Assembly (NCBI GenBank): GCA_017537365.1
Contig: JAFYKZ010000022.1
Location: 38,519 to 102,518 of the forward strand
Source: Clostridia bacterium
GTDB taxonomy: Bacteria; Bacillota; Clostridia; Oscillospirales; Acutalibacteraceae
Direction: 5' to 3'
DNA: 64,000 bases
In this document: one piece after another, positions 50,848 to 59,707 of the stretch
How positions within the stretch are numbered: position 1 is the stretch's first letter
How the letters are laid out: every line of letters begins with the position of its first letter
Notes under the pieces: model-generated
Database searches by the model: none
Told to the model about the DNA's origin: nothing
Seen by the model: the letters and a program-made list of their open reading frames with translations, nothing else
Made by a program: the position numbers and the translations under genes

Positions 50848-51810
50848 TTATTTATAAGTTATTCTGATGTTACCTGTATCGGTGGAAATTTCACATTTTC
50901 CGCCTGTTGCGGTTTTAGGAACAGAAATGAATCCCGTATCGCTTTCGGTTATGAAAACCTTTTCAGAAAGCAAAGTTCCTGAAACATTTCCTGTATCGGT
51001 CTCAATAAATATTTCTGCGGCATCAGAAGCTTCGAATTTAACATAACCCGTGCTCCTTTTAGCTGAAAGCTTTCCTTGGGCAATAACATTGGTTAAAATA
51101 AGGTCTCCTGTATCGGCGTCAGAGGTCAGGTTTTTGCATTTTAAATCGGAAAGTATGGTTTTACCTGTTGATGCCTTGAACTTAGCATCTTCTTTGCAGA
51201 TAACATTTGAAACCGAGAGCTTTCCTGTTGAAACAGTAAGGTCGAGCGAGCCTGCGGAGATGTTTTCGAGCGAGATTCCACCTGTACTCGTTTTCATTTT
51301 AACCGCGCCTTGAACCTCGGCGGCAGAGTTGATTTCTCCTGTGCTACTCTTAATATCCATACTTTTGAAACCGAAATGTTTTGGAATTTTAACATCGCCT
51401 GTGCTTAATTTTATCTTTAAATCACCATATTTGCCCTTTGGCAAAGAAAGGGTTATTTTGGGAGAATTCCAATTAATCCCAATATGCTCATACCATTTCT
51501 TGCTGTTTTGAAGCTCGATAAAAAGCGTGTTTTCTTTTACCGAAACCAGATGCTTTTCTTTTGTTTCCTCAAAACATAAAACCTCTATTTTTTCGTTTTC
51601 AGATAGCAAGAAGGTTATGTTTGCGGTATTAGTGTGGATTTCGATATTTTCAAATTTTTCGTTTATTTCGTGTGTATTAGTTTCATATTTTGTTGTTTGA
51701 AGTTTTTTGAAATCAAACTCTGCCATATATAAAGCACATCCTAAAATTATGCACCCTATTAAAACAAGGGAAGTTGCTATAACAAGCCATATTTTTACCT
51801 CTTTACTCAT
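50848..51810 (-). CDS. DUF4097-family beta-repeat membrane protein
   Basis: A 320-aa protein: N-terminal membrane span (about 8-30) followed by a surface domain of repeated beta strands with 'STGDVKIPK', 'STGEINSAAEV', 'STGKLSVSNV', 'DTGDLILTNV' and 'DTGNVSGTL'. The repeated (S/D)TG pattern is typical of DUF4097 (adhesin-like, LiaG/YvlB type). It overlaps DUF1700 by one base; PadR-DUF1700-DUF4097 is a recurring envelope-stress operon in Firmicutes. Confidence 0.87.
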   Translation of the reverse strand: MSKEVKIWLVIATSLVLIGCIILGCALYMAEFDFKKLQTTKYETNTHEINEKFENIEIHTNTANITFLLSENEKIEVLCFEETKEKHLVSVKENTLFIELQNSKKWYEHIGINWNSPKITLSLPKGKYGDLKIKLSTGDVKIPKHFGFKSMDIKSSTGEINSAAEVQGAVKMKTSTGGISLENISAGSLDLTVSTGKLSVSNVICKEDAKFKASTGKTILSDLKCKNLTSDADTGDLILTNVIAQGKLSAKRSTGYVKFEASDAAEIFIETDTGNVSGTLLSEKVFITESDTGFISVPKTATGGKCEISTDTGNIRITYK

Positions 51811-52418
51811 TACGCTACCTCCTTTTTGATAAAGCAGTTTTTAATCCAAACTGCGAGCTTTTTAGTTAGTATCAAAATTCCTTTTGTTGCTATTTTGCAA
51901 CCGTAGAAAATAAAAACAGAAAGACCGCCGCAGAAAATTCCCGCGCCGATAAGCGCAATCCCTGAGGGGACTTTATTTGTAATCGCAATAATAATTCCTC
52001 CAAATACAGAAGCCGCTGAGCAGGCTATAACCGAGGCAAAAACCGCCCAAAGAGAAATGATAACTGCCCATAACGAAATATAAACCGAGAGAATAACAGC
52101 TACCAAGGCTATAATGAGTGAAAGCCAAATCGGAGAGCCCACTGCTAAAAGAATAATCTCCCATGTCTTTAAGGTTTGTTTTTGTTTAAACCTTTCCTTT
52201 GCAATTTTTGCAAGAGGAGTATCCGATATAATTTGAGCCGCTATCTCTGAAACCTCGCCGATATCTGCAACCGCCGCTTCTTCGGACAGACCTTCTTCAA
52301 TTCTATCGTCTATCATTTCGCTGTAAAAGGTTAAACGGTCTTCTATATCTGTTTGCGGTAAACCGCGCAAAGCTCTTTCAAGCTCGGCTAAAAAATCTTG
52401 TTTATTCATCCGCTTCAC
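51810..52418 (-). CDS. DUF1700 (HAAS) membrane protein
   Basis: A 202-aa protein. The N-terminal HAAS-type domain (about 1-70) has 'FLAELERALRGLPQTDIEDRLTFYSEMIDDRIEEGLSEEAAVADIG'. Three or four membrane spans follow. Such proteins are thought to act as sensors coupled to PadR repressors. It overlaps padR by 17 bases and DUF4097 by one. Confidence 0.88.
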   Translation of the reverse strand: MKRMNKQDFLAELERALRGLPQTDIEDRLTFYSEMIDDRIEEGLSEEAAVADIGEVSEIAAQIISDTPLAKIAKERFKQKQTLKTWEIILLAVGSPIWLSLIIALVAVILSVYISLWAVIISLWAVFASVIACSAASVFGGIIIAITNKVPSGIALIGAGIFCGGLSVFIFYGCKIATKGILILTKKLAVWIKNCFIKKEVA

Positions 52419-52722
52419 CCTCCTTGGTTACAAATTGGTATATAGATAATATTTCCTGCCATTCGGTTTTAAATTCCTCGATGCGTTTAATACCCGCATC
52501 GGTTATATGATAATATTTTCTGAGTCTGCCACCGTGCTCGGCGGTGCGGACGGTTAGCATATTTGCAGTTTCCAAGCGTTTTAAAATTGTATATAAGGTC
52601 GATTCAGAAAGCTCAATATAAGGCTTCATATCTTTTATAATCTTATAACCATAAGAGTCCTCGCTTTTAATAGCCGATAAAACACAGACATCTAAAAGCC
52701 CTCGCTTTAATTGAACATCCAT
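52402..52722 (-). CDS. PadR-family transcriptional regulator
   Basis: A 106-aa winged-helix repressor: 'MDVQLKRGLLDVCVLSAIKSEDSYGYKIIKDM', 'LSESTLYTILKRLETANMLTV', 'GGRLRKYYHITDAG'. ATG 52722 follows AGGAGG by 7 bases; a longer frame upstream has no ribosome site and runs through the promoter. It probably represses its own operon, since an inverted repeat surrounds the -10. Confidence 0.92.
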   Translation of the reverse strand: MDVQLKRGLLDVCVLSAIKSEDSYGYKIIKDMKPYIELSESTLYTILKRLETANMLTVRTAEHGGRLRKYYHITDAGIKRIEEFKTEWQEILSIYQFVTKEGEADE

Positions 52723-52741
52723 ACTATACCTCCTTTTGTGT

Positions 52742-52776
52742 AATACATCATAACACGAAGTATTGTTTTTTGTCAA
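52742..52776 (-). promoter_or_regulatory. promoter and PadR operator
   Basis: -35 TTGACA (52771-52776), 18 bp, -10 TATGAT (52747-52752). The inverted repeat AATAC-13-GTATT (52742-52764) encloses the -10, a usual place for a PadR operator. Confidence 0.65.
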
Positions 52777-52801
52777 TGATTTTTTGAAAATTAAAAAAAG
52801 C

Positions 52802-52827
52802 AGCTTGAAATCAAGCGATTTCAAGCT
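52802..52827 (-). terminator. terminator after guaA
   Basis: Stem AGCTTGAAATC/GATTTCAAGCT with a 4-nt loop, followed on the minus strand by GCTTTTTTTAA. Confidence 0.87.
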
Positions 52828-52846
52828 ACCTGTAAGCCATTTAGTA

Positions 52847-53827
52847 TTATTCCCACTCGATAGTGCCGATTGGCTTTGGTGTGAGGTCTAGAAGTACACG
52901 GTTTATGCCCTCAACTTCGTGGGTGATGCGGTCGGTTATGCGGTGGAGAACGTCATAAGGGATTTCCTCAATAGTGGCGGTCATAGCGTCGGTAGTGTTA
53001 ACTGCGCGGATGATTGCCGGCCAACCCTCATATCTCTTATCGTTCTTAACGCCAACACTCTTAACATCGGGAACAGCGATAAAATACTGCCAAACCTTCT
53101 CGGCGAGACCGCAGTTATCAAACTCTTCTCTTAAAATTGCATCAGCTTCTCTTAAAGCGTGCAAACGGTCGCGTGTTATAGCACCGAGGCAACGAACACC
53201 AAGACCGGGTCCTGGGAACGGTTGACGGTAAACCATAGCGTGAGGTAAGCCTAATGCTTCGCCAACAACTCGAACTTCGTCCTTATAAAGAAGCTTTACA
53301 GGCTCAACCAATTCCATTTCCATATCCTCAGGAAGTCCGCCAACATTGTGGTGAGCTTTAACTCCGTCGCTCTCTAAAATGTCAGGATAAATTGTACCCT
53401 GAGCCAAGAAAGAAATACCATCTAACTTAGAAGCTTCCTCGTCGAACACTTTTATAAATTCGCCGCCGATAATCTTTCTCTTTTTCTCAGGCTCGCTAAC
53501 GCCTGCAAGCAAATCGAGGAAACGGTCGGTCGCGTCAATATAGATAAGGTTAGCGTCAAGCTCTTTGCCGAAAACTTCAATAACCTGTTCGCTTTCGCCT
53601 TTTCTCATAAGACCATGGTTTACATGAACGCAAACCAACTGCTTGCCGATAGCTTTGATAAGAAGCGCGGCAACAACCGAGCTGTCAACACCGCCTGAGA
53701 GAGCCAAAAGCACCTTTTTATCGCCAACCTGCTCTCTTACAGCTTTAACCTGCTCGTCAATAAATTTATCTGCTAATTCTTTTGTTGTGATTCTTTGCAT
53801 AGAATCGGGTCTAACATTTAAGTCCAT
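52847..53827 (-). CDS. guaA: GMP synthetase, ATP-pyrophosphatase part only
   Basis: Amidates XMP to GMP. The PP-loop LLALSGGVDSSVVAALL (about residues 39-55) and the dimerisation part ending 'RVLLDLTPKPIGTIEWE' are intact. The protein is only 326 aa, against about 510 for the usual enzyme: the N-terminal glutamine amidotransferase domain is absent. The ATG has AAGGAG 8 bases upstream and follows the previous gene's terminator by 20 bases, so this is not a frameshift product. It must use free ammonia or a separate glutaminase (as in archaeal GuaAa/GuaAb); none is nearby. Confidence 0.92.
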   Translation of the reverse strand: MDLNVRPDSMQRITTKELADKFIDEQVKAVREQVGDKKVLLALSGGVDSSVVAALLIKAIGKQLVCVHVNHGLMRKGESEQVIEVFGKELDANLIYIDATDRFLDLLAGVSEPEKKRKIIGGEFIKVFDEEASKLDGISFLAQGTIYPDILESDGVKAHHNVGGLPEDMEMELVEPVKLLYKDEVRVVGEALGLPHAMVYRQPFPGPGLGVRCLGAITRDRLHALREADAILREEFDNCGLAEKVWQYFIAVPDVKSVGVKNDKRYEGWPAIIRAVNTTDAMTATIEEIPYDVLHRITDRITHEVEGINRVLLDLTPKPIGTIEWE

Positions 53828-53846
53828 AGTAATAGCTCCTTAAAGA

Positions 53847-53874
53847 AGAATAATCCGTTTACACGGATTATTCT
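53847..53874 (-). terminator. terminator after CofE-like gene
   Basis: Stem AGAATAATCCGT/ACGGATTATTCT with a 4-nt loop, followed by a weak T-rich TCTTTAAG. Confidence 0.65.
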
Positions 53875-53883
53875 GAGTGTCAA

Positions 53884-55080
53884 TTAGTCGGTATAGTTAT
53901 CGAAATAACCCTGAATAAGAACAACAGGAGTGCCCTTATCACCTGAACCTGAGGTAAGGTCGCAGAGAGAACCGATAAGGTCGGTCAAACGGCGAGGGGT
54001 TGTACCCTGAGCGGTCATATCGTCGATAACAACTTTACCTTTTTCCTGAATTCTCTTAGAAATAGCATCCTTGAGTTCTTGACCTGAAAGGTTTACGAAA
54101 TCATTATCTGCTAAATATTTGAGTTTAATTTCGTTAGGTGTTCCTTCAAGACCTGCGGTGTAAGCAGGGGAAACACATGGGTCAGCAAGCTCCCAGATTT
54201 TGCCGAGCGGGTCTTTGAAAGCACCGTCGCCATAAACCATAACTTCAACATGCTTGCCTGTTTTATCCAAAACCTTCTGCTGAATTTCTTCAACTAAGGG
54301 TTGGCAGTTTCTGGGGAACAACTTAACAGTGTCCTCAGTGGATTTATTAGAGCCTAAAAGACCGTAATTCTCGTTATAGCCGCTACCGTTTACAGATGAG
54401 CTTAAAATTTGGTCCATACCGTAAACTATTCTGGCGCCTGCTTTTTTAAGAACGCGTCTGGTCTTTTCGCGAGTATGAATATCGCAGTTAAGAACGCAAT
54501 CGGTATACTTTAAGATTTGGGTTGCCTGGTTACCGAATATAACCTCAACCTCAGCGCCGCTCTCGCGGATAAGCTGTTGATAATATTCAACATAGTCAAC
54601 GCCTGTGAATTGCAAACGGTGAACACCAAATACCTCACGGTAGCGCTCAAGAGTTAAAACATCAGAGAAGGGGTTAATTCCTGCTTCTTCAAGTTTTTCC
54701 ATATCTGCAAGGTCGTTACCAACCTCGTCAGTTGGGTAAGAAAGCATTAAAACAATCTTCTTAACGCCCTTTGCTATACCTCTAAGGCAGATAGAAAAAC
54801 GGTTACGAGAAAGAATTGGGAAAATGATACCGATGGTTTCTCCACCAAATTTCTGTTTAACATCTTCTGCGATTGCATCGATAGTAGCGTAGTTACCTTG
54901 AGCACGAGCAACTATAGACTCGGTCATAGAGATAACATCACGGTCGCGAAGAGAAAAGCCTTCGCTCTCAGCGGCTGCGAGAACGCTATCGGTAACTATG
55001 TCGGCCAAGTTGTCTCCCTTACGGATAATGGGACAACGGATACCTCTTGAAATTGTTCCTACAAGACGGGTGTTTGACAT
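53884..55080 (-). CDS. CofE-like (F420-0:gamma-glutamyl ligase domain) protein
   Basis: A 398-aa soluble protein with an F420_ligase-like fold: 'RGIRCPIIRKGDNLADIVTDSVLAA', 'DRDVISMTESIVARAQGNYA' near the start, and 'VVIDDMTAQGTTPRRLTDLIGSL' near the end. True CofE adds glutamate to coenzyme F420. Clostridia of this type do not make F420, and no other F420 gene is here, so another amide-forming substrate is likely. ATG 55080 has AAAGGAACG upstream and a promoter at 55147-55175. The longer frame is not supported. Confidence 0.8.
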   Translation of the reverse strand: MSNTRLVGTISRGIRCPIIRKGDNLADIVTDSVLAAAESEGFSLRDRDVISMTESIVARAQGNYATIDAIAEDVKQKFGGETIGIIFPILSRNRFSICLRGIAKGVKKIVLMLSYPTDEVGNDLADMEKLEEAGINPFSDVLTLERYREVFGVHRLQFTGVDYVEYYQQLIRESGAEVEVIFGNQATQILKYTDCVLNCDIHTREKTRRVLKKAGARIVYGMDQILSSSVNGSGYNENYGLLGSNKSTEDTVKLFPRNCQPLVEEIQQKVLDKTGKHVEVMVYGDGAFKDPLGKIWELADPCVSPAYTAGLEGTPNEIKLKYLADNDFVNLSGQELKDAISKRIQEKGKVVIDDMTAQGTTPRRLTDLIGSLCDLTSGSGDKGTPVVLIQGYFDNYTD

Positions 55081-55146
55081 AATTTCGTTCCTTTCTGACG
55101 GGAAATTTAAAATTTGAGAAAATTTAATATAATTCTCAACTAAAAT

Positions 55147-55175
55147 AGTATACTCCAAAATTGTGAGTTTTTCAA
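55147..55175 (-). promoter_or_regulatory. SigA promoter of the CofE-like gene
   Basis: -35 TTGAAA and -10 TATACT with a 17-bp spacer. Confidence 0.72.
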
Positions 55176-55239
55176 GTGTTTGTGAAAATTTTTTCAAACT
55201 TTTTTGATTTTTTGGGTTTAATAAAATTATAAGCCACAA

Positions 55240-55380
55240 AAATGTAAAATGCAAAACGCAAAATTTGTTAAACGGGATGTCGAAATCGCCATCCCCTACA
55301 ATATATCAATTAAATTTGTATTGTAGAGAACGGAATTATCCGTTTTGAGAAGAATGGGTAGGATTTTTTATGACATAAAA
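55240..55380. repeat. degraded REP-family tissue
   Basis: Contains CATCCCCTACAATATATCAA, whose last 18 bases also occur at 50065-50081, and an AAATGCAAAACGCAAAAT stretch like the one at 2060-2090. No gene seen in this part. Confidence 0.45.
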
Positions 55381-55381
55381 A

Positions 55382-55409
55382 AGCAGAGCCCCTTTTTAGA
55401 AGCTCTGCT
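55382..55409 (-). terminator. terminator after msmK-like gene
   Basis: Stem AGCAGAGC/GCTCTGCT with a 12-nt loop, followed by TTTTTTATG on the minus strand. Confidence 0.8.
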
Positions 55410-55421
55410 AAATTATAAATA

Positions 55422-56564
55422 TTAGTTACAAATTGTAAGCTCGGTATCCTTATCGAAGAGGTGGATTTTAGCGGGCTCAATAGCAATTTGAATCTTGTCG
55501 CCAGGTTTAGCGGTGTTGGTAGGAGCAACACGAGCATTGATAGCTTGACCTTCGCAGTCCATATAGAGATAAGTTTCAGCACCCATAAGCTCGGTAACTT
55601 CAACATTAGCCTCAACGATACCGTCTTTATTAGCGGCAATGAGGTCTGCCTCGTTATGAACGTTCTCAGGACGAATACCCATGATAACTTCTTTATCGAT
55701 ATAAGGAACTAAGCAATCCTTAGCGTTCTTATCAGCCGGAAGCTTAATCTTATATTTAACACCTGCGCGGGTTTTGGTATCCTCTGAACCAAACTCAACA
55801 TAGAAATCTTCGCCATCTTTGAGAAGCTTAGACTCGATGAAGTTCATCTGAGGAGAACCGATAAAGCCTGCAACGAAGAGATTGCAAGGTTTGAGATAGA
55901 GGTTGTTAGGAGTATCAACCTGTTGAACAAGACCGCTCTTCATAACAACGATACGGGTACCCATGGTCATAGCTTCGGTCTGGTCGTGGGTTACATAGAT
56001 AAAGGTTGTTCCCAAACGCTGATGAAGCTTAGAAATCTCAGTACGCATCTGTGCACGAAGCTTAGCATCCAAGTTAGAAAGAGGCTCGTCAAGCAAGAAT
56101 ACCTTAGGTTCACGAACGATAGCACGACCCAAAGCTACACGCTGACGCTGACCACCTGATAAAGCCTTAGGCTTTCTTTCGAGAAGGTGAGAAATGTCAA
56201 GAATACGAGCAGCCTCTTCAACGCGACGCTTGATTTCCTCCTTTGGAGTTTTACGAAGTTTAAGACCAAATGCCATATTATCAAATACGGTCATATGGGG
56301 ATAAAGCGCATAGTTCTGGAAAACCATTGCGATATCACGGTCTTTAGGTGCAACATCGTTAACCAAACGGTCGCCAATGTAAACCTCACCGTCAGAAATT
56401 TCTTCAAGACCGGCAACCATTCTTAAAGTTGTTGACTTACCGCAACCGGAAGGACCAACAAGAATGATAAATTCCTTGTCTTTAATTTCAAGATTAAAGT
56501 CGGAAACAGCGGTAACGCCGCCCGGATATCTCTTGTATACATTGCGTAGAGATAAGCTTGCCAT
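55422..56564 (-). CDS. msmK: sugar ABC transporter ATPase (UgpC/MsmK type)
   Basis: A 380-aa ATPase: Walker [11 protein letters not shown] (about residue 37), Q-loop '[25 protein letters not shown]', signature [14 protein letters not shown], Walker [17 protein letters not shown], switch '[12 protein letters not shown]'. The C-terminal MOBE/OB regulatory domain (about 240-380) is present. It stands alone with its own promoter and terminator, typical of a shared ATPase that powers several carbohydrate importers encoded elsewhere. Gene symbol by family resemblance. Confidence 0.92.
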   Translation of the reverse strand: MASLSLRNVYKRYPGGVTAVSDFNLEIKDKEFIILVGPSGCGKSTTLRMVAGLEEISDGEVYIGDRLVNDVAPKDRDIAMVFQNYALYPHMTVFDNMAFGLKLRKTPKEEIKRRVEEAARILDISHLLERKPKALSGGQRQRVALGRAIVREPKVFLLDEPLSNLDAKLRAQMRTEISKLHQRLGTTFIYVTHDQTEAMTMGTRIVVMKSGLVQQVDTPNNLYLKPCNLFVAGFIGSPQMNFIESKLLKDGEDFYVEFGSEDTKTRAGVKYKIKLPADKNAKDCLVPYIDKEVIMGIRPENVHNEADLIAANKDGIVEANVEVTELMGAETYLYMDCEGQAINARVAPTNTAKPGDKIQIAIEPAKIHLFDKDTELTICN

Positions 56565-56589
56565 AGAATAGCCTCCTAAAAATGCTAGT

Positions 56590-56618
56590 ATAGTATTTTA
56601 CAATATGTATTATATCAA
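56590..56618 (-). promoter_or_regulatory. SigA promoter of msmK-like gene
   Basis: -35 TTGATA and -10 TACTAT with a 17-bp spacer, 26 bases before the ATG. A second -10-like TATACT overlaps it. Confidence 0.6.
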
Positions 56619-56768
56619 GTTTCTTTCCATATTTCTATGAGTACAATTTCCAAACTTATAAAAAATATTTTGTATATTATGCATACAATGTAAATAAAAA
56701 GCAGAAAAATGTCGTTTGGATTAGTTGTTTTTGCTAAGAAATATAAAAAAGTGCAGTAAAATCATTGT

Positions 56769-57473
56769 TTATTCAAATATGAGCGCAATTTCTTCGTCTG
56801 TTAGCTCGCGGCATTCGCCAAGCTCCATATTTTCGGGCAAAGAAAAACCGCCGATAGAAATCCTTTTAAGCTCGTTAACGCCTAGCCCCACAACCCCGAA
56901 CATACGCTTGACCTGATGATATTTGCCTTCGTAAATTTTAATCTCGGCGGTGTTCTCGCAGACTCTTGAAAGAACGGCGGGCAGACATTTTTTGCCGTCT
57001 GCTAAGGTTATACCGTTTTTAAAGCTTTCAATTATTTCCTCGGTTATATCGCCGTCAAGCTCGGCTATATAGGTCTTAACTATCTGTTTTTTTGGCGATA
57101 TAACATTATGTGCAAAATCACCGTCATCGGTAATTAAGAGAAGTCCCGTTGTGTCGCGGTCGAGTCTGCCGACGGGCGCCATACCCTGCCTTCTGAAAGC
57201 TTCGGGCAAAAGGTCGATAACGGTTTGCTTTTGCTTGTCCTCAGTAGCACTAATAACACCTTTCGGTTTATTTATATATAGGTACAGATGTTCTTTGTAG
57301 GAAACGGCTTCGTTTTTATAGCGGATTTTTGAAAGCTCGGGGTCAAAAGAAAAGGCAAAATCCCTTATAACCTCACCGTCCACCGAAACCTTACCGCGCT
57401 TTATCTGAGTTCTCGCCATACTGCGCGGAATATTAAGTTGATTAGATATAAATTTATCGAGTCTTATTTTCAT
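56769..57473 (-). CDS. rsuA: 16S rRNA pseudouridine synthase RsuA family
   Basis: Converts a uridine in 16S rRNA (U516 in E. coli) to pseudouridine. The 234-aa protein has an N-terminal S4 domain (about 1-55: 'RLDKFISNQLNIPRSMARTQIKRGKVSVDG') and the catalytic domain with GRLDRDTTGLLLITDDG, which carries the active Asp. It overlaps the DUF4830 gene by 4 bases. Which rRNA position is modified cannot be seen. Confidence 0.92.
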   Translation of the reverse strand: MKIRLDKFISNQLNIPRSMARTQIKRGKVSVDGEVIRDFAFSFDPELSKIRYKNEAVSYKEHLYLYINKPKGVISATEDKQKQTVIDLLPEAFRRQGMAPVGRLDRDTTGLLLITDDGDFAHNVISPKKQIVKTYIAELDGDITEEIIESFKNGITLADGKKCLPAVLSRVCENTAEIKIYEGKYHQVKRMFGVVGLGVNELKRISIGGFSLPENMELGECRELTDEEIALIFE

Positions 57474-57898
57474 AGTGTTCCTTTGATTAAACCCTTTATT
57501 TCTCCGTCTGCCTTATTTTCGCTTACATCTCCGCCGATAATTTCGCCCTCAATAACAATAAGGTTAACCGTTTGAGAGCTTCCCAAAGGATAGCTATAAA
57601 CTGTCGCGGATTTACCTTTATGTTTTTTGAGGTCGAAGCCTGACTTTTTTTGGAGATTATTATATTGCTCAAAAAAAGGAGAAAATTTTTTCGGGATAAT
57701 AATATCTTTTTTCAGAAAATCGCTGTCTGACACAAAAAGCTTAACCGATTTCAGATAGGTTATTCTTTTATAATGGGTAGAGCCGTCTATCTCAGAGGCT
57801 AGAGAAGACATATACTGAGCGCAAAGAATAATTACGATAAGCAGCGCTGCAAGAATAACCGCTAAGCTTTTTTTCGAAAGGGTTAAATATATTTTCAT
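57470..57898 (-). CDS. DUF4830-like membrane-anchored protein
   Basis: A 142-aa protein: one N-terminal span (about 10-28) and an exported domain with 'IIPKKFSPFFEQYNNLQKKSGFDLKKHKGKSATVYSY' and 'LIVIEGEIIGGDVSENKADGEIKGL', which I recognise as DUF4830-type. Function unknown. ATG 57898 follows AGGTG; the frame also opens at GTG 57907, which lies within that ribosome site. It lies between ispF and rsuA. Confidence 0.72.
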   Translation of the reverse strand: MKIYLTLSKKSLAVILAALLIVIILCAQYMSSLASEIDGSTHYKRITYLKSVKLFVSDSDFLKKDIIIPKKFSPFFEQYNNLQKKSGFDLKKHKGKSATVYSYPLGSSQTVNLIVIEGEIIGGDVSENKADGEIKGLIKGTL

Positions 57899-57941
57899 TA
57901 GTATCACCTATTTATAAGATACTAACAAATAAAAATTTTTA

Positions 57942-58409
57942 TTACTGAATCAGACAAACTGCATGAGAGGAAATACCCTCTAAGTTACCTGTGAAACCAA
58001 GTTTTTCTTCGGTTGTTGCTTTTATATTAATCTGGGATATTTCTACGCCGCAATCGTCTGCAACGTTTTTAATCATATCCGGAATAAAGGGGGCAAGCTT
58101 CGGCTTTTGAGCGATAACGGTTGCATCAATATTAACAATTTCATAGCCTTTTTCTTTCAATAGAGAAACGGTGTTTCTTAAAAGGATTCGGCTATCAATA
58201 TTTTTATATGTGTTATCGTTATCGGGGAAATGCTTTCCGATATCGCCGAGCGCGGCGGCGCCTAAGAGAGCATCGCAAATTGCATGGAGCAAAACATCTG
58301 CATCCGAATGACCAAGCAGTCCTAACTCAAAGGGAATTGTTTCACCGCCTAAAATAAGCGGTCTGCCCTCAACTAATTTATGAACATCATATCCGTGTCC
58401 TATTCTCAT
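57942..58409 (-). CDS. ispF: 2-C-methyl-D-erythritol 2,4-cyclodiphosphate synthase
   Basis: A step of the non-mevalonate isoprenoid (MEP) pathway. The 155-aa protein has the zinc motif [42 protein letters not shown] and the C-terminal '[20 protein letters not shown]'. Its ATG overlaps the ispD stop by 4 bases, so the two consecutive-pathway genes are coupled. Confidence 0.96.
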   Translation of the reverse strand: MRIGHGYDVHKLVEGRPLILGGETIPFELGLLGHSDADVLLHAICDALLGAAALGDIGKHFPDNDNTYKNIDSRILLRNTVSLLKEKGYEIVNIDATVIAQKPKLAPFIPDMIKNVADDCGVEISQINIKATTEEKLGFTGNLEGISSHAVCLIQ

Positions 58410-59140
58410 TGTTCCACCTCATTTAAAAAGCCTTCTGCGATTATAACATCATCAGGAGTGGTTATTTTTATGTTTTTATAGCTACCCTCAACTATATGAA
58501 CTTCATGACCTGCCGCTTCCATAATGGAAGTATCGTCGGTAAAGCCTGAAATTTCGCCGATTTTTCCAACGGCGCGCATATATTCGTGAACCCTAACCCC
58601 CTGCGGAGTCTGAACAGCAACCAAATCCTCACGCGGCACGGTTTTTATAACCTTACCGTCAGCGTCTACCTGTTTAATGGTATCCTTAACCTTAACGGCA
58701 CAGGTTACAGCAACCGAGGTTTCGAGTTTTTTGCAAACCGAGTTTATAATTTCTTGGCTGATAAGCGGTCTTGCACCATCGTGGATTAAAACGAAGTTGC
58801 AGGTTTTATCAAGTCTTGCAACGCCGTTTAGCACCGATTCCTGACGGCTGTTACCACCGCATACAATATCGGAAATTTTAGAAATATTATATTTCTGGGC
58901 AAGCATTTGCATGGCAAAAATATCGTCTGCGCGGGTTACTAAAATAATTTTTTTGATATTTTCATTAGCTTCGAAAGCTTTCAGCGTTCTGGCAACAACC
59001 TCAATACCGCCTATGGTTAACATTTGTTTATTAACCGAGCCCATTCGGGTTGAATTGCCCGCAGATACGATTATAGCTGAGAACTCAGCTTTTTTGTTGT
59101 TTTTAATTCTGTATTCGAGTTTATGTTTTGTTTCGGTCAT
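58406..59140 (-). CDS. ispD: 2-C-methyl-D-erythritol 4-phosphate cytidylyltransferase
   Basis: Makes CDP-methylerythritol in the MEP pathway. The nucleotidyltransferase motif [21 protein letters not shown] (about 20-40), '[13 protein letters not shown]' and '[13 protein letters not shown]' are intact. The 244-aa product has an extra basic stretch of about 18 residues before the fold ([13 protein letters not shown]). AAGGA precedes the ATG. ispDF is preceded by a terminator. Confidence 0.95.
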   Translation of the reverse strand: MTETKHKLEYRIKNNKKAEFSAIIVSAGNSTRMGSVNKQMLTIGGIEVVARTLKAFEANENIKKIILVTRADDIFAMQMLAQKYNISKISDIVCGGNSRQESVLNGVARLDKTCNFVLIHDGARPLISQEIINSVCKKLETSVAVTCAVKVKDTIKQVDADGKVIKTVPREDLVAVQTPQGVRVHEYMRAVGKIGEISGFTDDTSIMEAAGHEVHIVEGSYKNIKITTPDDVIIAEGFLNEVEQ

Positions 59141-59172
59141 TATAATAATCCTTATAAGTATCTTCTTTAATT

Positions 59173-59200
59173 AAAAACGCTCTCTTTCGAGAGCGTTTTT
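59173..59200. terminator. terminator between CD1247-type gene and ispD
   Basis: Stem AAAAACGCTCTC/GAGAGCGTTTTT with a TTTC loop; U-rich on both strands. Confidence 0.87.
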
Positions 59201-59223
59201 TCTGAGGCTATACGCTCAGTTAA

Positions 59224-59682
59224 TTATTCTTCTTCCTCTTCTTCGCCGCAACCACAGCAACAATCATCGTCATCACAGTCAAAGTCGAACTCTAAATCGG
59301 TTCCGCAGTTGGGGCAAACCATACCAACCTCTTCGAGCATATCAGCATCGAGGTAAATTATATTGTTGCAAACGGGGCACTCGATTTCATAAACTTCGTC
59401 ATCACAATCGCAGTCGCAATCACAATCACAGTCGCAATCACAATCGCAGTCGCAATCATCATCTTCATAAATGATTTCTTCGAGAGCAGCTAAATCTTCG
59501 TCAACAGCGTCAATTTGGTCTAGGAGTTCATCGCAACCGTCTTCGATTTCGCAGATTTCGTCAGTTATATCGCCTAAAAGGTCGATAATAGCTAAAAGAA
59601 CTTTGCCTTCTTTTGATTTATCATCTAATGCGAGACCTTCTGCCAAACCTTTAATATAAGAAATTTTCTCACAAATATCCAT
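59224..59682 (-). CDS. CD1247-type acidic zinc-ribbon protein with Cys-Asp repeat
   Basis: A 152-aa protein. The N-terminal 'ISYIKGLAEGLALDDKSKEGKVLLAIIDLLGDI' is the CD1247-type domain found across Clostridia. Then come an acidic helix, a run of alternating Cys and Asp (about 77-93), a zinc ribbon CPVCNNIIYLD ... CPNCGTDLEF (about 101-130), and a second acidic/Cys tail (CCCGCGEEEEEE). The Cys-Asp run is encoded by a hexanucleotide repeat GATTGC/GACTGT (59402-59460), so its length can vary. Metal binding by the run is likely but inferred. AGGAG lies 9 bases upstream of the ATG. Confidence 0.8.
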   Translation of the reverse strand: MDICEKISYIKGLAEGLALDDKSKEGKVLLAIIDLLGDITDEICEIEDGCDELLDQIDAVDEDLAALEEIIYEDDDCDCDCDCDCDCDCDCDCDDEVYEIECPVCNNIIYLDADMLEEVGMVCPNCGTDLEFDFDCDDDDCCCGCGEEEEEE

Positions 59683-59707
59683 TGTTCTTTTCTCCTGTTA
59701 TATAAAT

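Noticed and set aside
55081..55254. 58-residue N-terminal extension of the CofE-like protein
   Set aside because: It contains the promoter and lacks similarity to the family; AAAGGAACG precedes ATG 55080.
59402..59460. Short repeats that at first resemble a CRISPR array
   Set aside because: They are contiguous 6-bp units with no spacers and lie in frame inside a gene.
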